A program made the translations under genes and the position numbers. This document shows, one piece after another, positions 57,701 through 63,436 of a stretch of DNA of 64,000 nucleotides. The DNA is taken from positions 50,409,001-50,473,000 of the forward strand of contig CM060883.1 in assembly GCA_030762935.1 (NCBI GenBank), written 5' to 3'. The stretch's first letter is position 1, and every line of letters starts with the position of its first letter. The notes under the pieces are model-generated. The model ran no database searches. It saw only the letters and a program-made list of their open reading frames with translations, and had not been told where the DNA came from. The DNA comes from Hymenopus coronatus. Its lineage: Eukaryota; Arthropoda; Insecta; Mantodea; Hymenopodidae.

Positions 57701-58524
57701 CTTGCAGTTAATTCCTCCAATTCAGCCTCAACTTCTTCTCTTATTCTGCTGAGCCTGTTCACCTCTTCATCCCTCAACCGCAGCTCTTGATGTGCTTTGT
57801 TCAGTTCCTCTTGGAGTCTTGCAAAAGCTTGCTCCTTTACTCCTGCCACAGTGCGATCCCAGTCAGCAGCATCCAGATGATATTCCATTTCTTCCTTCTT
57901 ATGGCCATTTTCTGTATTCCTTCCATTTGTTACAGGAATGTGTTCAGGCAGTGGTGACGTTCTTTCCCCATTACCACATTCACTATCACTGCAGGAGATG
58001 TCACCATTGGAGCTGCTGGATATATCCCCATTCATTTTTGGTTTTCTGGGACTATCTTCCTCATCAGATTTCTGAACACAACTGCCATTTGCCAACTGGG
58101 AACATGACTTTTTCATCATTGCTTCTTGAAGCCGCCGTTTAGGTGTGCCAGCAGAATTGCACAAAAGTCTTTCCTCTCCTCCATTGGCAAGTATTTCTGA
58201 GACTTCTAATTTGTCTTTTAGTTTAATGCTACCATTTGAAATTGTCTTTGAATTAGCCACTTTACTTATGTCCTGAGAGACACTAAGATTGGCTACCATT
58301 TTAGGATTATGGCACAAATTCACTTCAGCTGCTCCTTGATCATCTGTGTGGTCACTTTGAAAACATGAATTTGGAGAACCATTGACCTGAAGCACCTTTA
58401 TGGTATCCGAGGCCATAGTGTCCATAGATGTTGTTACCTTCATGATCCTGATGTTTGATGCTGTAAAGCTACTAGACACCTGGACTGGTGGAGGCAGTTT
58501 CTGCACATGCTCATCCAAATTCTT
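30739..58524 (-). CDS. RAB3IP: Rabin8/GRAB-like Rab guanine nucleotide exchange factor (Sec2 family), 7 exons, 5' incomplete
   Basis: Joined minus-strand exons: 58524-57691, 49202-49001, 45768-45623, 42050-41836, 36909-36810, 34303-34237, 30818-30739. Together they make 1644 nt, 547 codons plus stop, in one frame with phases 0,1,0,2,0,1. In the family, Rabin8 and GRAB catalyse GDP/GTP exchange on Rab8 and Rab3 in exocytosis and ciliary membrane delivery; the Sec2 coiled coil is the catalytic part. Here residues 1-218 are Ser- and charge-rich with no domain seen, about 219-325 form the Sec2 coil ([20 protein letters not shown] across the exon A/B junction), and 395-547 match the conserved C-terminal module of vertebrate RAB3IP/RAB3IL1. 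The in-frame stop just upstream of exon A coincides with its acceptor, so the start codon lies either in an unseen upstream exon or at Met28 of exon A. One invertebrate pro-orthologue of RAB3IP and RAB3IL1 is the likely relationship. Identification strong, 5' end unknown. Confidence 0.92.
31265..31420 (+). repeat. SINE-like repeat, family 4, diverged copy
   Basis: Shares with 20430-20690: ggcactgtggttaatcccag, tattcaatcccaagg, agatttgtggtagataaagc and aggttttctccaattcatct. Intronic and inverted relative to the host gene. Confidence 0.55.
31760..31990 (+). pseudogene. Penelope-like GIY-YIG endonuclease, C-terminal fragment
   Basis: The segment [20 protein letters not shown]…[18 protein letters not shown] corresponds to [20 protein letters not shown]…[18 protein letters not shown] in the frame at 42391. 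This includes the WE pair carrying the putative catalytic Glu. The GIY-YIG half is missing. The open frame extends to 32044 with unrelated residues. Confidence 0.75.
32799..33240 (-). other. Unassigned short frame next to an A-rich end, possible retrocopy
   Basis: On the minus strand an ATG at 33240 opens 63 codons ([32 protein letters not shown]) to a stop at 33049. About 235 bp further, at 32799-32814, is a run of 16-17 A. A frame followed by a UTR-like stretch and an A run could be a processed retrocopy or a LINE end. There is no target duplication, polyadenylation signal or recognised domain, so this is weakly supported. Confidence 0.3.
33584..33783. repeat. Microsatellite cluster: (AAC)n, (AAT)n, (GAT)n
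   Basis: (AAC)8 at 33584-33608, an AAT run with two GAT interruptions at 33619-33704, then (GAT) at 33754-33783. Three different trinucleotide tracts lie within 200 bp inside intron F-G. Long Ile/Met frames here are translations of the repeat. Confidence 0.95.
34237..34303 (-). CDS. RAB3IP: Rabin8-like gene, exon F
   Basis: 67 nt with acceptor ttgtttttccag and donor GTATGA. It encodes [20 protein letters not shown] plus two Ser and the first base of a Val codon. It aligns to the family motif V-C-x-F-x-x-Y-[IL]-R-Y-I-x-x-G-L-V-K. The exon is too short to be seen by open-frame length and is called from homology, flanking splice sites and phase. Confidence 0.85.
34304..36809 (-). other. Intron E-F of the Rabin8-like gene
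   Basis: About 2.5 kb, with donor GTAAGT at 36809-36804. It holds a piggyBac-like MITE whose right target site lies 6 bp beyond the donor hexamer, and a palindromic (TA)n tract (34709-34738, ttccctata…tatagggaa). No other coding signal. Confidence 0.82.
36121..36793. mobile_element. piggyBac-like MITE with TTAA target sites and twin palindromes
   Basis: TTAA at 36117-36120 and 36794-36797. Inverted termini CACATTGAAACCC (36121-36133) and GGGCTTCAATGTG (36781-36793) differ at one position. No transposase is seen in the 673 bp. Near the right end are two 19-bp palindromes of the form GCCYGAGCTATACTCRGGC (36716-36734 and 36760-36778), plus a related gcccaagaccgagtt at 36663. The family call rests on the TTAA duplication and terminal structure. 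Confidence 0.78.
36810..36909 (-). CDS. RAB3IP: Rabin8-like gene, exon E
   Basis: 100 nt, acceptor ttattatttttcag, donor GTAAGT. The first base completes Lys466, then [18 protein letters not shown]…[11 protein letters not shown]. It aligns with the family's P-K-K-C-A-L…C-x-[HY]-R-[IM]-[KR]-L-G…I-S-x-x-C-R-x-R segment, with all three conserved Cys present (KCAL, RQCH, QICR). The MITE in the following intron ends 13 bp beyond the exon boundary. Confidence 0.9.
37081..38281 (+). mobile_element. mariner transposon 1 (intron D-E)
   Basis: A 1201-bp element flanked by TA on both sides (37079-37080, 38282-38283). Inverted termini: AGGGCTACTATGTACATTTT at the left and the complement AGGGGCACTATTTATATTTT at the right. 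It contains a degraded transposase. Confidence 0.9.
37230..38230 (+). pseudogene. mariner transposase pseudogene 1
   Basis: Recognisable parts: [20 protein letters not shown] and [20 protein letters not shown] (paired helix-turn-helix, 37370-37560), [10 protein letters not shown] (37566-37600), then [10 protein letters not shown] and [14 protein letters not shown] pieces, and the second acidic motif [10 protein letters not shown] (37932-37961). The final block near 37985-38050 reads only in fragments ([16 protein letters not shown]). Many shifts and stops. The style is that of the mariner group often annotated as SETMAR-like. Confidence 0.87.
39526..39862 (-). repeat. tRNA-derived SINE, family 3, full copy
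   Basis: A ~337-bp copy. On the minus strand the head reads ctccttagcgcagtggtagc, then the B-box ggttcgatccccagtaccgg and a GC-rich body ending ccccgtgagctgtcatgcca. It lies between TA-repeat stretches (tatatatata on both sides), which probably represent the target duplication. It is the reference for the internally deleted copy at 7011. Confidence 0.9.
40085..40157 (+). repeat. tRNA-like relic
   Basis: Contains aacgtagtagttatgatac (A-box-like) and ccgaattcgggtctcg (B-box-like) with a central ggctttcaaatgaaagat anticodon-arm-like hairpin. It is degenerate and probably SINE-derived. Confidence 0.4.
40204..40274 (-). repeat. tRNA-like relic, opposite strand
   Basis: The minus strand reads gctctggtggcttaatgcat…gacttcgattcctgtcata, with A- and B-box-like segments and possible acceptor pairing (ctct/agag). 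It faces the relic at 40085. Not a convincing functional tRNA. Confidence 0.4.
40985..41125 (-). repeat. tRNA-derived SINE, family 1, 3' fragment
   Basis: The complement of the family-1 3' half: ttaacgtcctttaacctggt, tggtcatattgtatgatgaa, tggtgaaatgatgctcaaat and gacatttgtcttctcaggat. The tRNA head is missing. Confidence 0.85.
41836..42050 (-). CDS. RAB3IP: Rabin8-like gene, exon D
   Basis: 215 nt, acceptor gataaattcacag before GTG at 42050, donor GTAAGC at 41835. It encodes [20 protein letters not shown], then [20 protein letters not shown] and [15 protein letters not shown]. This aligns with the family's F-x-x-W-K … I-Y-x-E-D-I-x-x-C-L-x-F-x-x-x-E-L-x-x-x-V-x-x-A-V-E stretch. Ends with two bases (aa) of a Lys codon completed by exon E. 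Confidence 0.92.
42391..42801 (+). pseudogene. Penelope-like element GIY-YIG endonuclease domain
   Basis: An open 136-codon frame that is the C-terminal part of a PLE polyprotein; the reverse transcriptase is missing upstream. Motifs: GIY (residues 10-12), a CxxC pair (C16, C19) inside the GIY-YIG interval, YIGKT (23-27), Arg34 and KEH (36-38), AEHF (53-56), and Glu83 in VWEKIF, the likely metal-binding Glu. In PLEs this domain nicks the target during integration. It opens in an A-rich context with no plausible promoter and is followed 4 bp after the stop by the conserved PLE 3' block. A host SLX1-type nuclease is less likely because the CxxC-containing GIY-YIG arrangement, the second fragment at 31760 and the 3' repeat all point to a PLE. 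Confidence 0.87.
42805..42860 (+). ncRNA. Hammerhead-like relic after PLE endonuclease frame
   Basis: Same layout as 10896-10951: gaaattgag, ctgacag (core position 9 changed), gcaata/tattgc stem II, aaaac instead of gaaac, then tattcc instead of tagtcc. Several core changes make it inactive, but its place next to the GIY-YIG frame links the motif to the PLE. Confidence 0.6.
42861..42950 (+). repeat. PLE 3' terminal block
   Basis: gataagtggagaattgttac, aattattaattgttatatta and acttcatagttactagcttc. These match the blocks at 8071-8091, 10957-10990 and, in inverted order, 7870-7940. Confidence 0.7.
43142..43690 (+). pseudogene. LINE C-terminal fragment
   Basis: Readable pieces across frames: [68 protein letters not shown] and [11 protein letters not shown]. 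They have the form of a LINE RT thumb and C-terminus. Frames are interrupted; no tail is visible. Confidence 0.6.
44037..45331 (-). mobile_element. mariner transposon 2 (intron C-D)
   Basis: A 1295-bp element with inverted termini sharing GATTGAAAAGTAACACACA (44046-44064 and complement at 45304-45322), flanked by TA (44035-44036, 45332-45333). Transposase remnants run on the minus strand, the same strand as the host gene. Confidence 0.9.
44205..45200 (-). pseudogene. mariner transposase pseudogene 2
   Basis: From the N-terminal side (high coordinates): [24 protein letters not shown] degraded text (44930-45000), [16 protein letters not shown] (~44790-44837), [15 protein letters not shown] (first Asp; TADDSW for the usual TGDETW), then [34 protein letters not shown] (second Asp) and [19 protein letters not shown] (third Asp, as expected for a DDD mariner). 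The 31 residues between the last two Asp, against 34 in the family, point to a small deletion. The reading is split over three frames. Confidence 0.87.
45623..45768 (-). CDS. RAB3IP: Rabin8-like gene, exon C
   Basis: 146 nt, acceptor gtaaatatgttacag, donor GTAAAC. Two bases complete the Gly codon begun in exon B, then [33 protein letters not shown] and ETKDGCE. The basic Ser/Pro-rich linker corresponds in position to the K-K-G-H-x-R-N-K-S linker that follows the Sec2 coil in vertebrate proteins, though similarity is low. The call rests on an open frame of the right phase, both splice sites and its place between exons B and D. Confidence 0.8.
45936..46008 (+). repeat. tRNA-like relic
   Basis: ggctatgtagctcaatcaat (A-box-like), cctgcagtgaggagtcctgg and ggattcaattcctagccc (B-box-like, pairing with ggcta). 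The length is close to a tRNA, but the stems carry mismatches. Probably a SINE head. Confidence 0.45.
46795..47075 (-). repeat. Rep-A end fragment, diverged
   Basis: Shared blocks: actcctggcaatgcaaagaa, tttgactattgctttagctt, agtgtattcccttattcccc and aaataaaacaatttctacta. The terminal TCTGATG end is lost. Contains a perfect 45-bp tandem duplication. Confidence 0.65.
46825..46914 (+). repeat. Perfect 45-bp tandem duplication
   Basis: Two identical copies, gaccttttaacaaatacaat…ggcaatgcaaagaac at 46825-46869 and 46870-46914, within a Rep-A relic. Identity suggests a recent local duplication. Confidence 0.93.
48262..48870. mobile_element. Penelope-like fragment bounded by inverted repeats
   Basis: The left arm (48278-48366: ctttcaatgacatactctgt, gccgtcatcagggaactgga, gttgctctggcgatggaatt) recurs inverted at 48755-48835 (complement reads ctttcaacaatgtactctgt, gccatcatcagtgagctgga, gttgctctggtggtggaatt). 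Between them the minus strand encodes a degraded GIY-YIG domain: [26 protein letters not shown] and [18 protein letters not shown] (compare the family's R-E-A-I-E-I…N-N-F-N). Inverted terminal repeats around PLE coding are known for this class. Confidence 0.72.
49001..49202 (-). CDS. RAB3IP: Rabin8-like gene, exon B (Sec2 coiled coil, second half)
   Basis: 202 nt, acceptor tgctgttgttccctag, donor GTATCC. It encodes [20 protein letters not shown], then [20 protein letters not shown] and [15 protein letters not shown], ending with the first base of a Gly codon. This is the most conserved part of the family, the Sec2 catalytic coil continuing from [11 protein letters not shown] in exon A; vertebrate proteins have E-E-A-H-K-M-V-R-E-A-N here. 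The (ACC)n array starts 50 bp upstream of the acceptor in the direction of transcription. Confidence 0.95.
49253..51481. repeat. Giant (ACC)n microsatellite, 2.16 kb uninterrupted
   Basis: ACC repeats run from 49253 to 51416 (2164 bp, about 721 units) with no interruption that I can see. A 65-bp end (51417-51481) mixes CCATCCACC variants with ACC. The sense RNA of the host gene would carry (GGU)n. Long Pro, His, Gly, Val and Trp frames across it are artefacts of repeat translation. A perfect 13-bp direct repeat, aacaacagcaata, flanks the tract at 49209-49221 and 51490-51502. Confidence 0.97.
51503..52600. other. AT-rich intron segment, no feature seen
   Basis: No supported coding or known repeat. 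A degenerate ttagaatagatt motif recurs near 52440-52470 and may be a LINE tail. Confidence 0.4.
52605..52662. repeat. TC/CTCG microsatellite
   Basis: ctctcgctctcgctctcgct followed by a pure CT run, then cgcacacacatgc. Confidence 0.95.
52905..53344 (+). pseudogene. Nuclear mitochondrial insert, segment 1: cox1 fragment
   Basis: Codes for the N-terminal third of cytochrome c oxidase subunit I under the invertebrate mitochondrial code: [58 protein letters not shown], then after a 2-bp deletion at 53152-53155 SFWLLPPS, TVESGAGTGWTVYPPL and [14 protein letters not shown] must be Ser, ATA Met and TGA Trp for these matches. It stops abruptly after GMSSM, where cox3 begins. It is a dead nuclear copy inside the host gene intron. 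Confidence 0.95.
53345..53596 (+). pseudogene. Nuclear mitochondrial insert, segment 2: cox3 fragment
   Basis: Under the same code one uninterrupted frame reads [60 protein letters not shown] and [11 protein letters not shown], which is the central part of cytochrome c oxidase subunit III. cox2, atp8 and atp6, which normally lie between cox1 and cox3, are absent. No stop or shift was found in this part, so the transfer may not be very old. Confidence 0.93.
53597..53692 (-). pseudogene. Nuclear mitochondrial insert, segment 3: 12S rRNA (rrnS) fragment
   Basis: The minus strand contains aaacttaaagaatttgacgg, gtattatagtctatttagag, gaatctgttatgtaatcgat and aatccacgttgaacc. These are the conserved small-subunit rRNA stretch around the universal C-A-A-A-x-x-A-A-T-T-x-G-A-C-G-G region and the following helix. 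Opposite polarity to cox1/cox3 is the arthropod mitochondrial arrangement, so the three pieces stay collinear with mtDNA. Confidence 0.88.
53693..55911. other. Intron segment, no feature seen
   Basis: AT-rich; frames at 53730-53912 and 54545-54793 have no domain or splice support. Confidence 0.4.
55912..56129 (-). repeat. tRNA-derived SINE, family 1
   Basis: A full-length minus-strand copy: head tggtagtgtgggggtagcat with B-box gcaagtttgaatcttgctta, body gtaagttacccgtataaggt, and end tatgaccaaccagattaaag. Confidence 0.88.
56360..57608 (+). mobile_element. mariner transposon 3 (intron A-B)
   Basis: A 1249-bp element with TA on both sides (56358-56359, 57609-57610). Termini TGAGGTGTTTGATAAGTTTG and the complement TGACGGTGGTTTGATAAGTC share GTTTGATAAGT. 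Contains a transposase remnant on the plus strand. Confidence 0.9.
56530..57600 (+). pseudogene. mariner transposase pseudogene 3
   Basis: Pieces in order: [24 protein letters not shown] N-terminus, [50 protein letters not shown] (56821-56880), the first Asp in [13 protein letters not shown] (56981-57020), SAGKVM-like (57090), HHGNSMSHT in place of HHDNAPAHT (second Asp changed to Gly, 57249-57275), and [16 protein letters not shown], where the third Asp has become His (57348-57392). Loss of two catalytic residues plus frame shifts make it inactive. Confidence 0.85.
57691..58524 (-). CDS. RAB3IP: Rabin8-like gene, exon A (N-terminal region and start of Sec2 coil)
   Basis: 834 nt (278 codons), acceptor gatttgtctgttttag before AAG at 58524, donor CAG/GTGAGT. 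Starts [19 protein letters not shown]; the first in-frame ATG is codon 28. Residues ~135-210 are rich in Ser, Asn, Gly and acids ([18 protein letters not shown]) and look disordered. Residues 219-278 begin the Sec2 coil: [20 protein letters not shown] and [20 protein letters not shown]. Vertebrate orthologues also have a long variable N-terminal part before the coil. Because the exon is open from its acceptor, it could be the first coding exon (start at codon 28) or follow an upstream coding exon. Confidence 0.9.
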
Positions 58525-59118
58525 CTAAAACAGACAAATCATTTCACTTAGTTATGACCTATTTCACTTTCAACACATTTCTGAAAATTTTCTCAGGTAC
58601 TACTCTCCATCTATGTATAGAAATAAGTAAAAAAATCATATTGCAAATGAAAATACAATTTTAAACATCTACCCAAAAATATGTTGCAGAAAATTTGCAA
58701 ATACTTTCAGGAAAATTACTTTCCTTTATTTGTTTTAACTCATAATACCATCAAAAATTGAAAGAAATTGAAAAACGATACTTGCTCTTAGTGTGACTGT
58801 CACACAGAAACATTTTAAAGAACTCTGCAACTTAGTTACTGGCTTGGTTAACCGTCAAGTAACTTCAATGAAAATTGGACTGAATTGCTGCTTGAAGCAG
58901 AAATGAAAATTGTTCTTTGCATTTTTGAAATAAAAAGGAATGAGACATTATTTTTTCCAAACATCTTTTCTTAAGAAATCAGTCAAGTTTACTTTTTGCC
59001 CAAAACTTTTTGGGATATTTGTCTTTATTTGAAAATCCTCACCAACACAATTAGCCAAGGTTGATATCATCTCTGGTGCCTGAGGATAAATAACACTTCA
59101 CCTTCATTGTTACATAGT
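58525..59118 (-). other. Upstream of exon A: intron or 5' flank, no feature seen
   Basis: AT-rich, with no coding signal on the minus strand that could join exon A in phase 0. Confidence 0.4.
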
Positions 59119-59383
59119 CACCCTCTGTGGTGTAATGGTTACCATGCTAACTTCATATACCCAAGGTCGCGGGTTCAAACCCGGCGGAGGACGACGGATT
59201 TTTTCGAGCGTAAAAATCCTTAGCATGGCTTCCTTCGGAAGGGAAGTAAAGCCGTGGGTCCCGTGTCGTAGATTTACGGCACGTAAAAGAACCTCAAGCC
59301 TGATAGAGAGGCCTCTGAGCAAAATTAAACGGTCTTTCACGCTGAGAACCATAGCAGTTAAGGAGCTTCCATAAATAACATGT
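59119..59383 (+). repeat. tRNA-derived SINE, family 2, well preserved
   Basis: Head accctctgtggtgtaatggt with B-box gcgggttcaaacccggcgga; possible acceptor pairing cctctg/cggagg. Body cgtaaaaatccttagcatgg, ttacggcacgtaaaagaacc and agaaccatagcagttaagga. Better preserved than the copy at 30090. Confidence 0.88.
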
Positions 59384-59470
59384 CATTTCCATTTTCATTG
59401 TTATATGATTGCCACTATTGCATCTGCGTTAAGTACTATTCTTGGACGCTCGGATCCCATCTTCATAAAT

Positions 59471-59529
59471 TCCAGCATACCAGTGGTGCTGATATGATTC
59501 TGGTTATTGACAGCATTGTTAACAAATAT
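59471..59529 (+). repeat. Short repeat shared with 27028-27088
   Basis: ttccagcataccagtggtgc…gacagcattgttaacaaata; diverged partner of 27028-27088. Unidentified. Confidence 0.6.
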
Positions 59530-59537
59530 TATTGACT

Positions 59538-59588
59538 GCCTCCGTGGTCTCATTCGGAGGTCCTGGGTTCGATTCCCGGCTGGGGCGG
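59538..59588 (+). repeat. Truncated tRNA-like SINE head
   Basis: gcctccgtggtctcattcgg, then a perfect B-box, ggttcgattcccggctgggg. At 51 nt it lacks most of the D and anticodon arms. A body cannot be distinguished. Confidence 0.5.
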
Positions 59589-59599
59589 GGCATTTTACT

Positions 59600-60680
59600 T
59601 TAATCAGAATTATTATCTATTCCCCCTAGTCAGGAAGTTTGAATTTGAGATTGAATGTGCGAGTGTTTGGTGATATGAAATGATTAACCTAATGTTGTAA
59701 ACCTACAGAATACGAGTTATTTCACAAGTCAAAGTCTCCGATATCATCATTGAAGTTAAAGAACAAATGAAACAATTAAAATAAATACATATACAGAGTT
59801 TCAAAACGATACCAAACGAAGATGTGGACCTTGTTGGTCATACTGTACGTGATTCGTTAATATAATTTTCAGTTCTAAATTCGGGACATACAAAAACTGC
59901 CATAAAATCACCATGGATTAGGCAGTCATACATAACCAAATGGCACGTGCCTGGCCCACTCCAAGAGAGATGCCGGTTGGTAGCGAAGATCCCAGTCGCG
60001 AGGTGTAGAAGTGGTTTGATAGACAAGCCGGCGCGGTAAGGTCGCCTTAGTAATGGAAAACGTAGCATGCTGGTTTTGTTGTGTGTTTCGTGTAACACGT
60101 TCTGAGGTTGTTTACGTGCGTATGACAACCGTTGTTCCTTCGCTGCTTAATCCCAAATGTGTGCGATTTTTAAACACACAAAACTTTAAATAGAAGAGTT
60201 TGAAAGTTGCGACAAAGTTTCGGACAAGACAAAGTGTAAGTTAATTGACTGCTATCTTTGTTTGATGTCGTTTTATATACATAATCTTTCCTCCGCCTTC
60301 ATCCGGTACGTTTCGCACAATTTCAGAAGCAGAGCAGCAAAGCGGTCACATCGAGACATGAAGTACATCATCTTTCAGTACATGATGACCCTGCCCCAAA
60401 GATGTTGCAGTTTTTCATTTAGCGGTTAGGGTGTGTACGGCTAGAAACCAACCCTAGCTGTTGCCAAATCTTAAACTTACGGACCCTTTACTGAGGTGCG
60501 ATTCTCCGCCTGCAAGCAGTCTCTATAGGAAACATATTTTACTATGTTGCCTCTCACCCCAGTACAGAGTTGTCTTTTGTTTGCTAATGGTTATTACCCA
60601 GTGGTAGAAGGGAGCGGTTCCGTTTGAGTATCATCATGTTTTGTAAAAAACTATACGCAATACATCCTGACTCGTGTTCA
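59600..60680. other. GC-richer stretch upstream of the Rabin8-like gene, candidate promoter/5' exon region
   Basis: Relative to the surroundings, 59930-60620 is richer in G+C and CpG (gccggcgcggtaaggtcgcc, cggttccgtttgagtatca). On the minus strand a donor-like ggtccgtaagtttaag occurs at 60468-60483, preceded in the phase needed for exon A by a TAA, so an exon ending there would be noncoding. This is a candidate only. Confidence 0.3.
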
Positions 60681-60683
60681 AGT

Positions 60684-60847
60684 TTTGAAGTCTACATTCC
60701 ACGAGGTTGTAAACCTGGCCTTTCCCTTCTTGCGGTTCTAATGATTAAACAGGGTAGGGAGGGTTTATGTATTCTATTATGTTCAATCATTAGAACCACA
60801 AGAAGGGCGAGGATCAACTTTACAACCCCATGAAATGTGGACCTTAA
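60684..60847. repeat. Long inverted repeat (foldback), ~63-bp arms
   Basis: The left arm (60684-60746: tctacattccacgaggttgt…ttcttgcggttctaatgatt) and right arm (60785-60847: aatcattagaaccacaagaa…ccccatgaaatgtggacctt) are complementary over most of their length with a ~38-bp loop. Likely a palindromic MITE or foldback element. No partner copy in the window. Confidence 0.85.
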
Positions 60848-61204
60848 AGCCTCGACAATATATTGGTTTCAATGCTAAGGTTCCATTTTATCTGTAGAAC
60901 CAGGAGTTCACGCACAGCACTTTGCTTGAGCATCAGTTAGTTCTCGGTAAATTCGATAAATAAGAGACATTGTCTACTTCATCTTAAATCATTTATTCAT
61001 TCAGAAGATCAAGTACAAGATACACTCGTACGTCAAGACGTTAGTATGTACAAATTTCTAATAGAAATGTTTGAATCATTAAAATAGAGTTAACTATGTA
61101 CAAAATAACTAATGCTATATGTACATACATATGTCTAAGAATAAGTGTTGTAACGATCTATAAATTCAGTTAAGAATAGAAGCAATGTTTCATTTTATAC
61201 ATTT
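60848..61204. other. AT-rich spacer, no gene seen
   Basis: No feature supported. Confidence 0.4.
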
Positions 61205-62084
<880 letters not shown>

Positions 62085-62094
<10 letters not shown>

Positions 62095-62400
62095 TTTGTG
62101 CTTGAATTTGGTTTCTGAAGTGGCATTTTTATGGTGATTGGGTAGTAAATTATATTGTTTAATGCCAATGCAAATAAGATTCCTACTGAAAAAAAGTAGT
62201 TCCATTTGTAATGATGCTTCAACAATCCTTGTACCTTGTATTATAATTATGCTTATTGCCACATGTTTCAAAATGTTTTGTGTTTTATATATAGTAGGTA
62301 TGCCTAATTGTTTAAATCCTGGTTTACAGGAGTCTGACTGCTTTAAATTCAATATTGTTGTGGCCATTCTTTATATTTCCTGCAGCACTTCTTCATCGGC
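62085..62400 (-). pseudogene. LINE C-terminal fragment, minus strand
   Basis: The minus strand reads KQLGIPTIYKTQNILKHVAI, EASLQMELLFFSRNLICIGI and KQYNLLPNHHKNATSETKFK followed by HKLKNLMYSI. These have the form of the L-G-I-…-P…, I-K-x-Y-N-x-L-P and F-K-x-x-L motifs at LINE C-termini. 5' truncated; it abuts the Rep-A end. Confidence 0.7.
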
Positions 62401-62509
62401 ATATGAATGGCGTAAACATAGAGACTGTTTCGCATATTTTCCGATATACCTGATCGACTAGTACCTGATTGTTTGTTTCTACGCTCTGCGTATCGTTTTG
62501 TTGATTTTA

Positions 62510-62616
62510 GGGATCTAAAATATCCATTTCCGGTGAAATTTCAATATCAAATATACCAGTGGAACATAATACTCGTACTTCCTCAACATAGCGCAGGTAA
62601 GAGATAGAGAAAGTAA
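62510..62616 (+). repeat. Rep-A fragment, hairpin end only
   Basis: ggatctaaaatatccatttc, cggtgaaatttcaatatcaa and the terminus gagatagagaaagtaaaaag. The palindrome is degraded. Confidence 0.7.
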
Positions 62617-63436
62617 AAAGAGGAGAATGGAAGTGCGCGGGTGTAACAGTAACAGCAACTCGCTGTCCTTGAAAGCTGCTGCATACCAACAAGTGCAGTC
62701 GTGCAGTATCCGAGTATTTAAGCTCATTTCAAGAACCTAATTCTTAACAGCAAAGTGTATGCGATTAATTTATTGAGAACATGATATAAACATATGTAGT
62801 ACATATATTAAAATGTATCTTAAACAATGCTGCATTACTCGGCGCTACACACTTCCTCTAACACGTACACAGTCTCTAAAAAGTACTGTCTTTCTCCCAG
62901 CAGATTATCTCGAAGGTATGCGTTGTGTCCGCAACTCAGAGAAAGATTACGGTTCAACTTCCAACAAATCAACAAGCTCTTAAAAAAACATGTACACGTG
63001 TGCTAACAATGTTGAATATGCCAAGTACGATCTGGGACACTAGCTTTGTGCAATGTATTTAATAGATCTCTTTACATTATCCTGAGCTGCTGTGAGGTAT
63101 TCAGCCCTCTTTCTCCTCCAAAGAGCAAAAGTTTTCTCGTCAGAGAACTACAGTATCTGGGGGTCGTAATACAAAAAGTTGTTGCGAGCGAATTTATGCA
63201 CAAAACTTGTGGCTCGAGTTGTATTTAATAAGACTATTTCGTGAATAAAATAACAACGATTAGCCTATATGGACACGAAGAACAATATTCCTAAACTCCC
63301 ATTTGTCTTGACGTATACTTGCACCGAAATTACTGCACACTGATGCTATTATTATGAGACGAACATTAGTTCAGAGACAAAACAAATGCAAGTGGGTGCG
63401 ATAAATTTAGAAAAACAATTGCACATGGGTGTGATA
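62617..63436. other. Spacer, no gene seen
   Basis: Short frames only; nothing recognised on either strand. Confidence 0.35.

Noticed and set aside
59119..59190. A functional tRNA gene on the plus strand
   Set aside because: The B-box is good and the acceptor ends pair, but the same head with the same ~190-bp body recurs at 30090-30368, so it is a SINE head.
59838..60128. 96-codon minus-strand frame as the first exon of the Rabin8-like gene
   Set aside because: I could not find a donor in the phase needed for exon A, and the sequence shows no similarity to known N-termini of the family.
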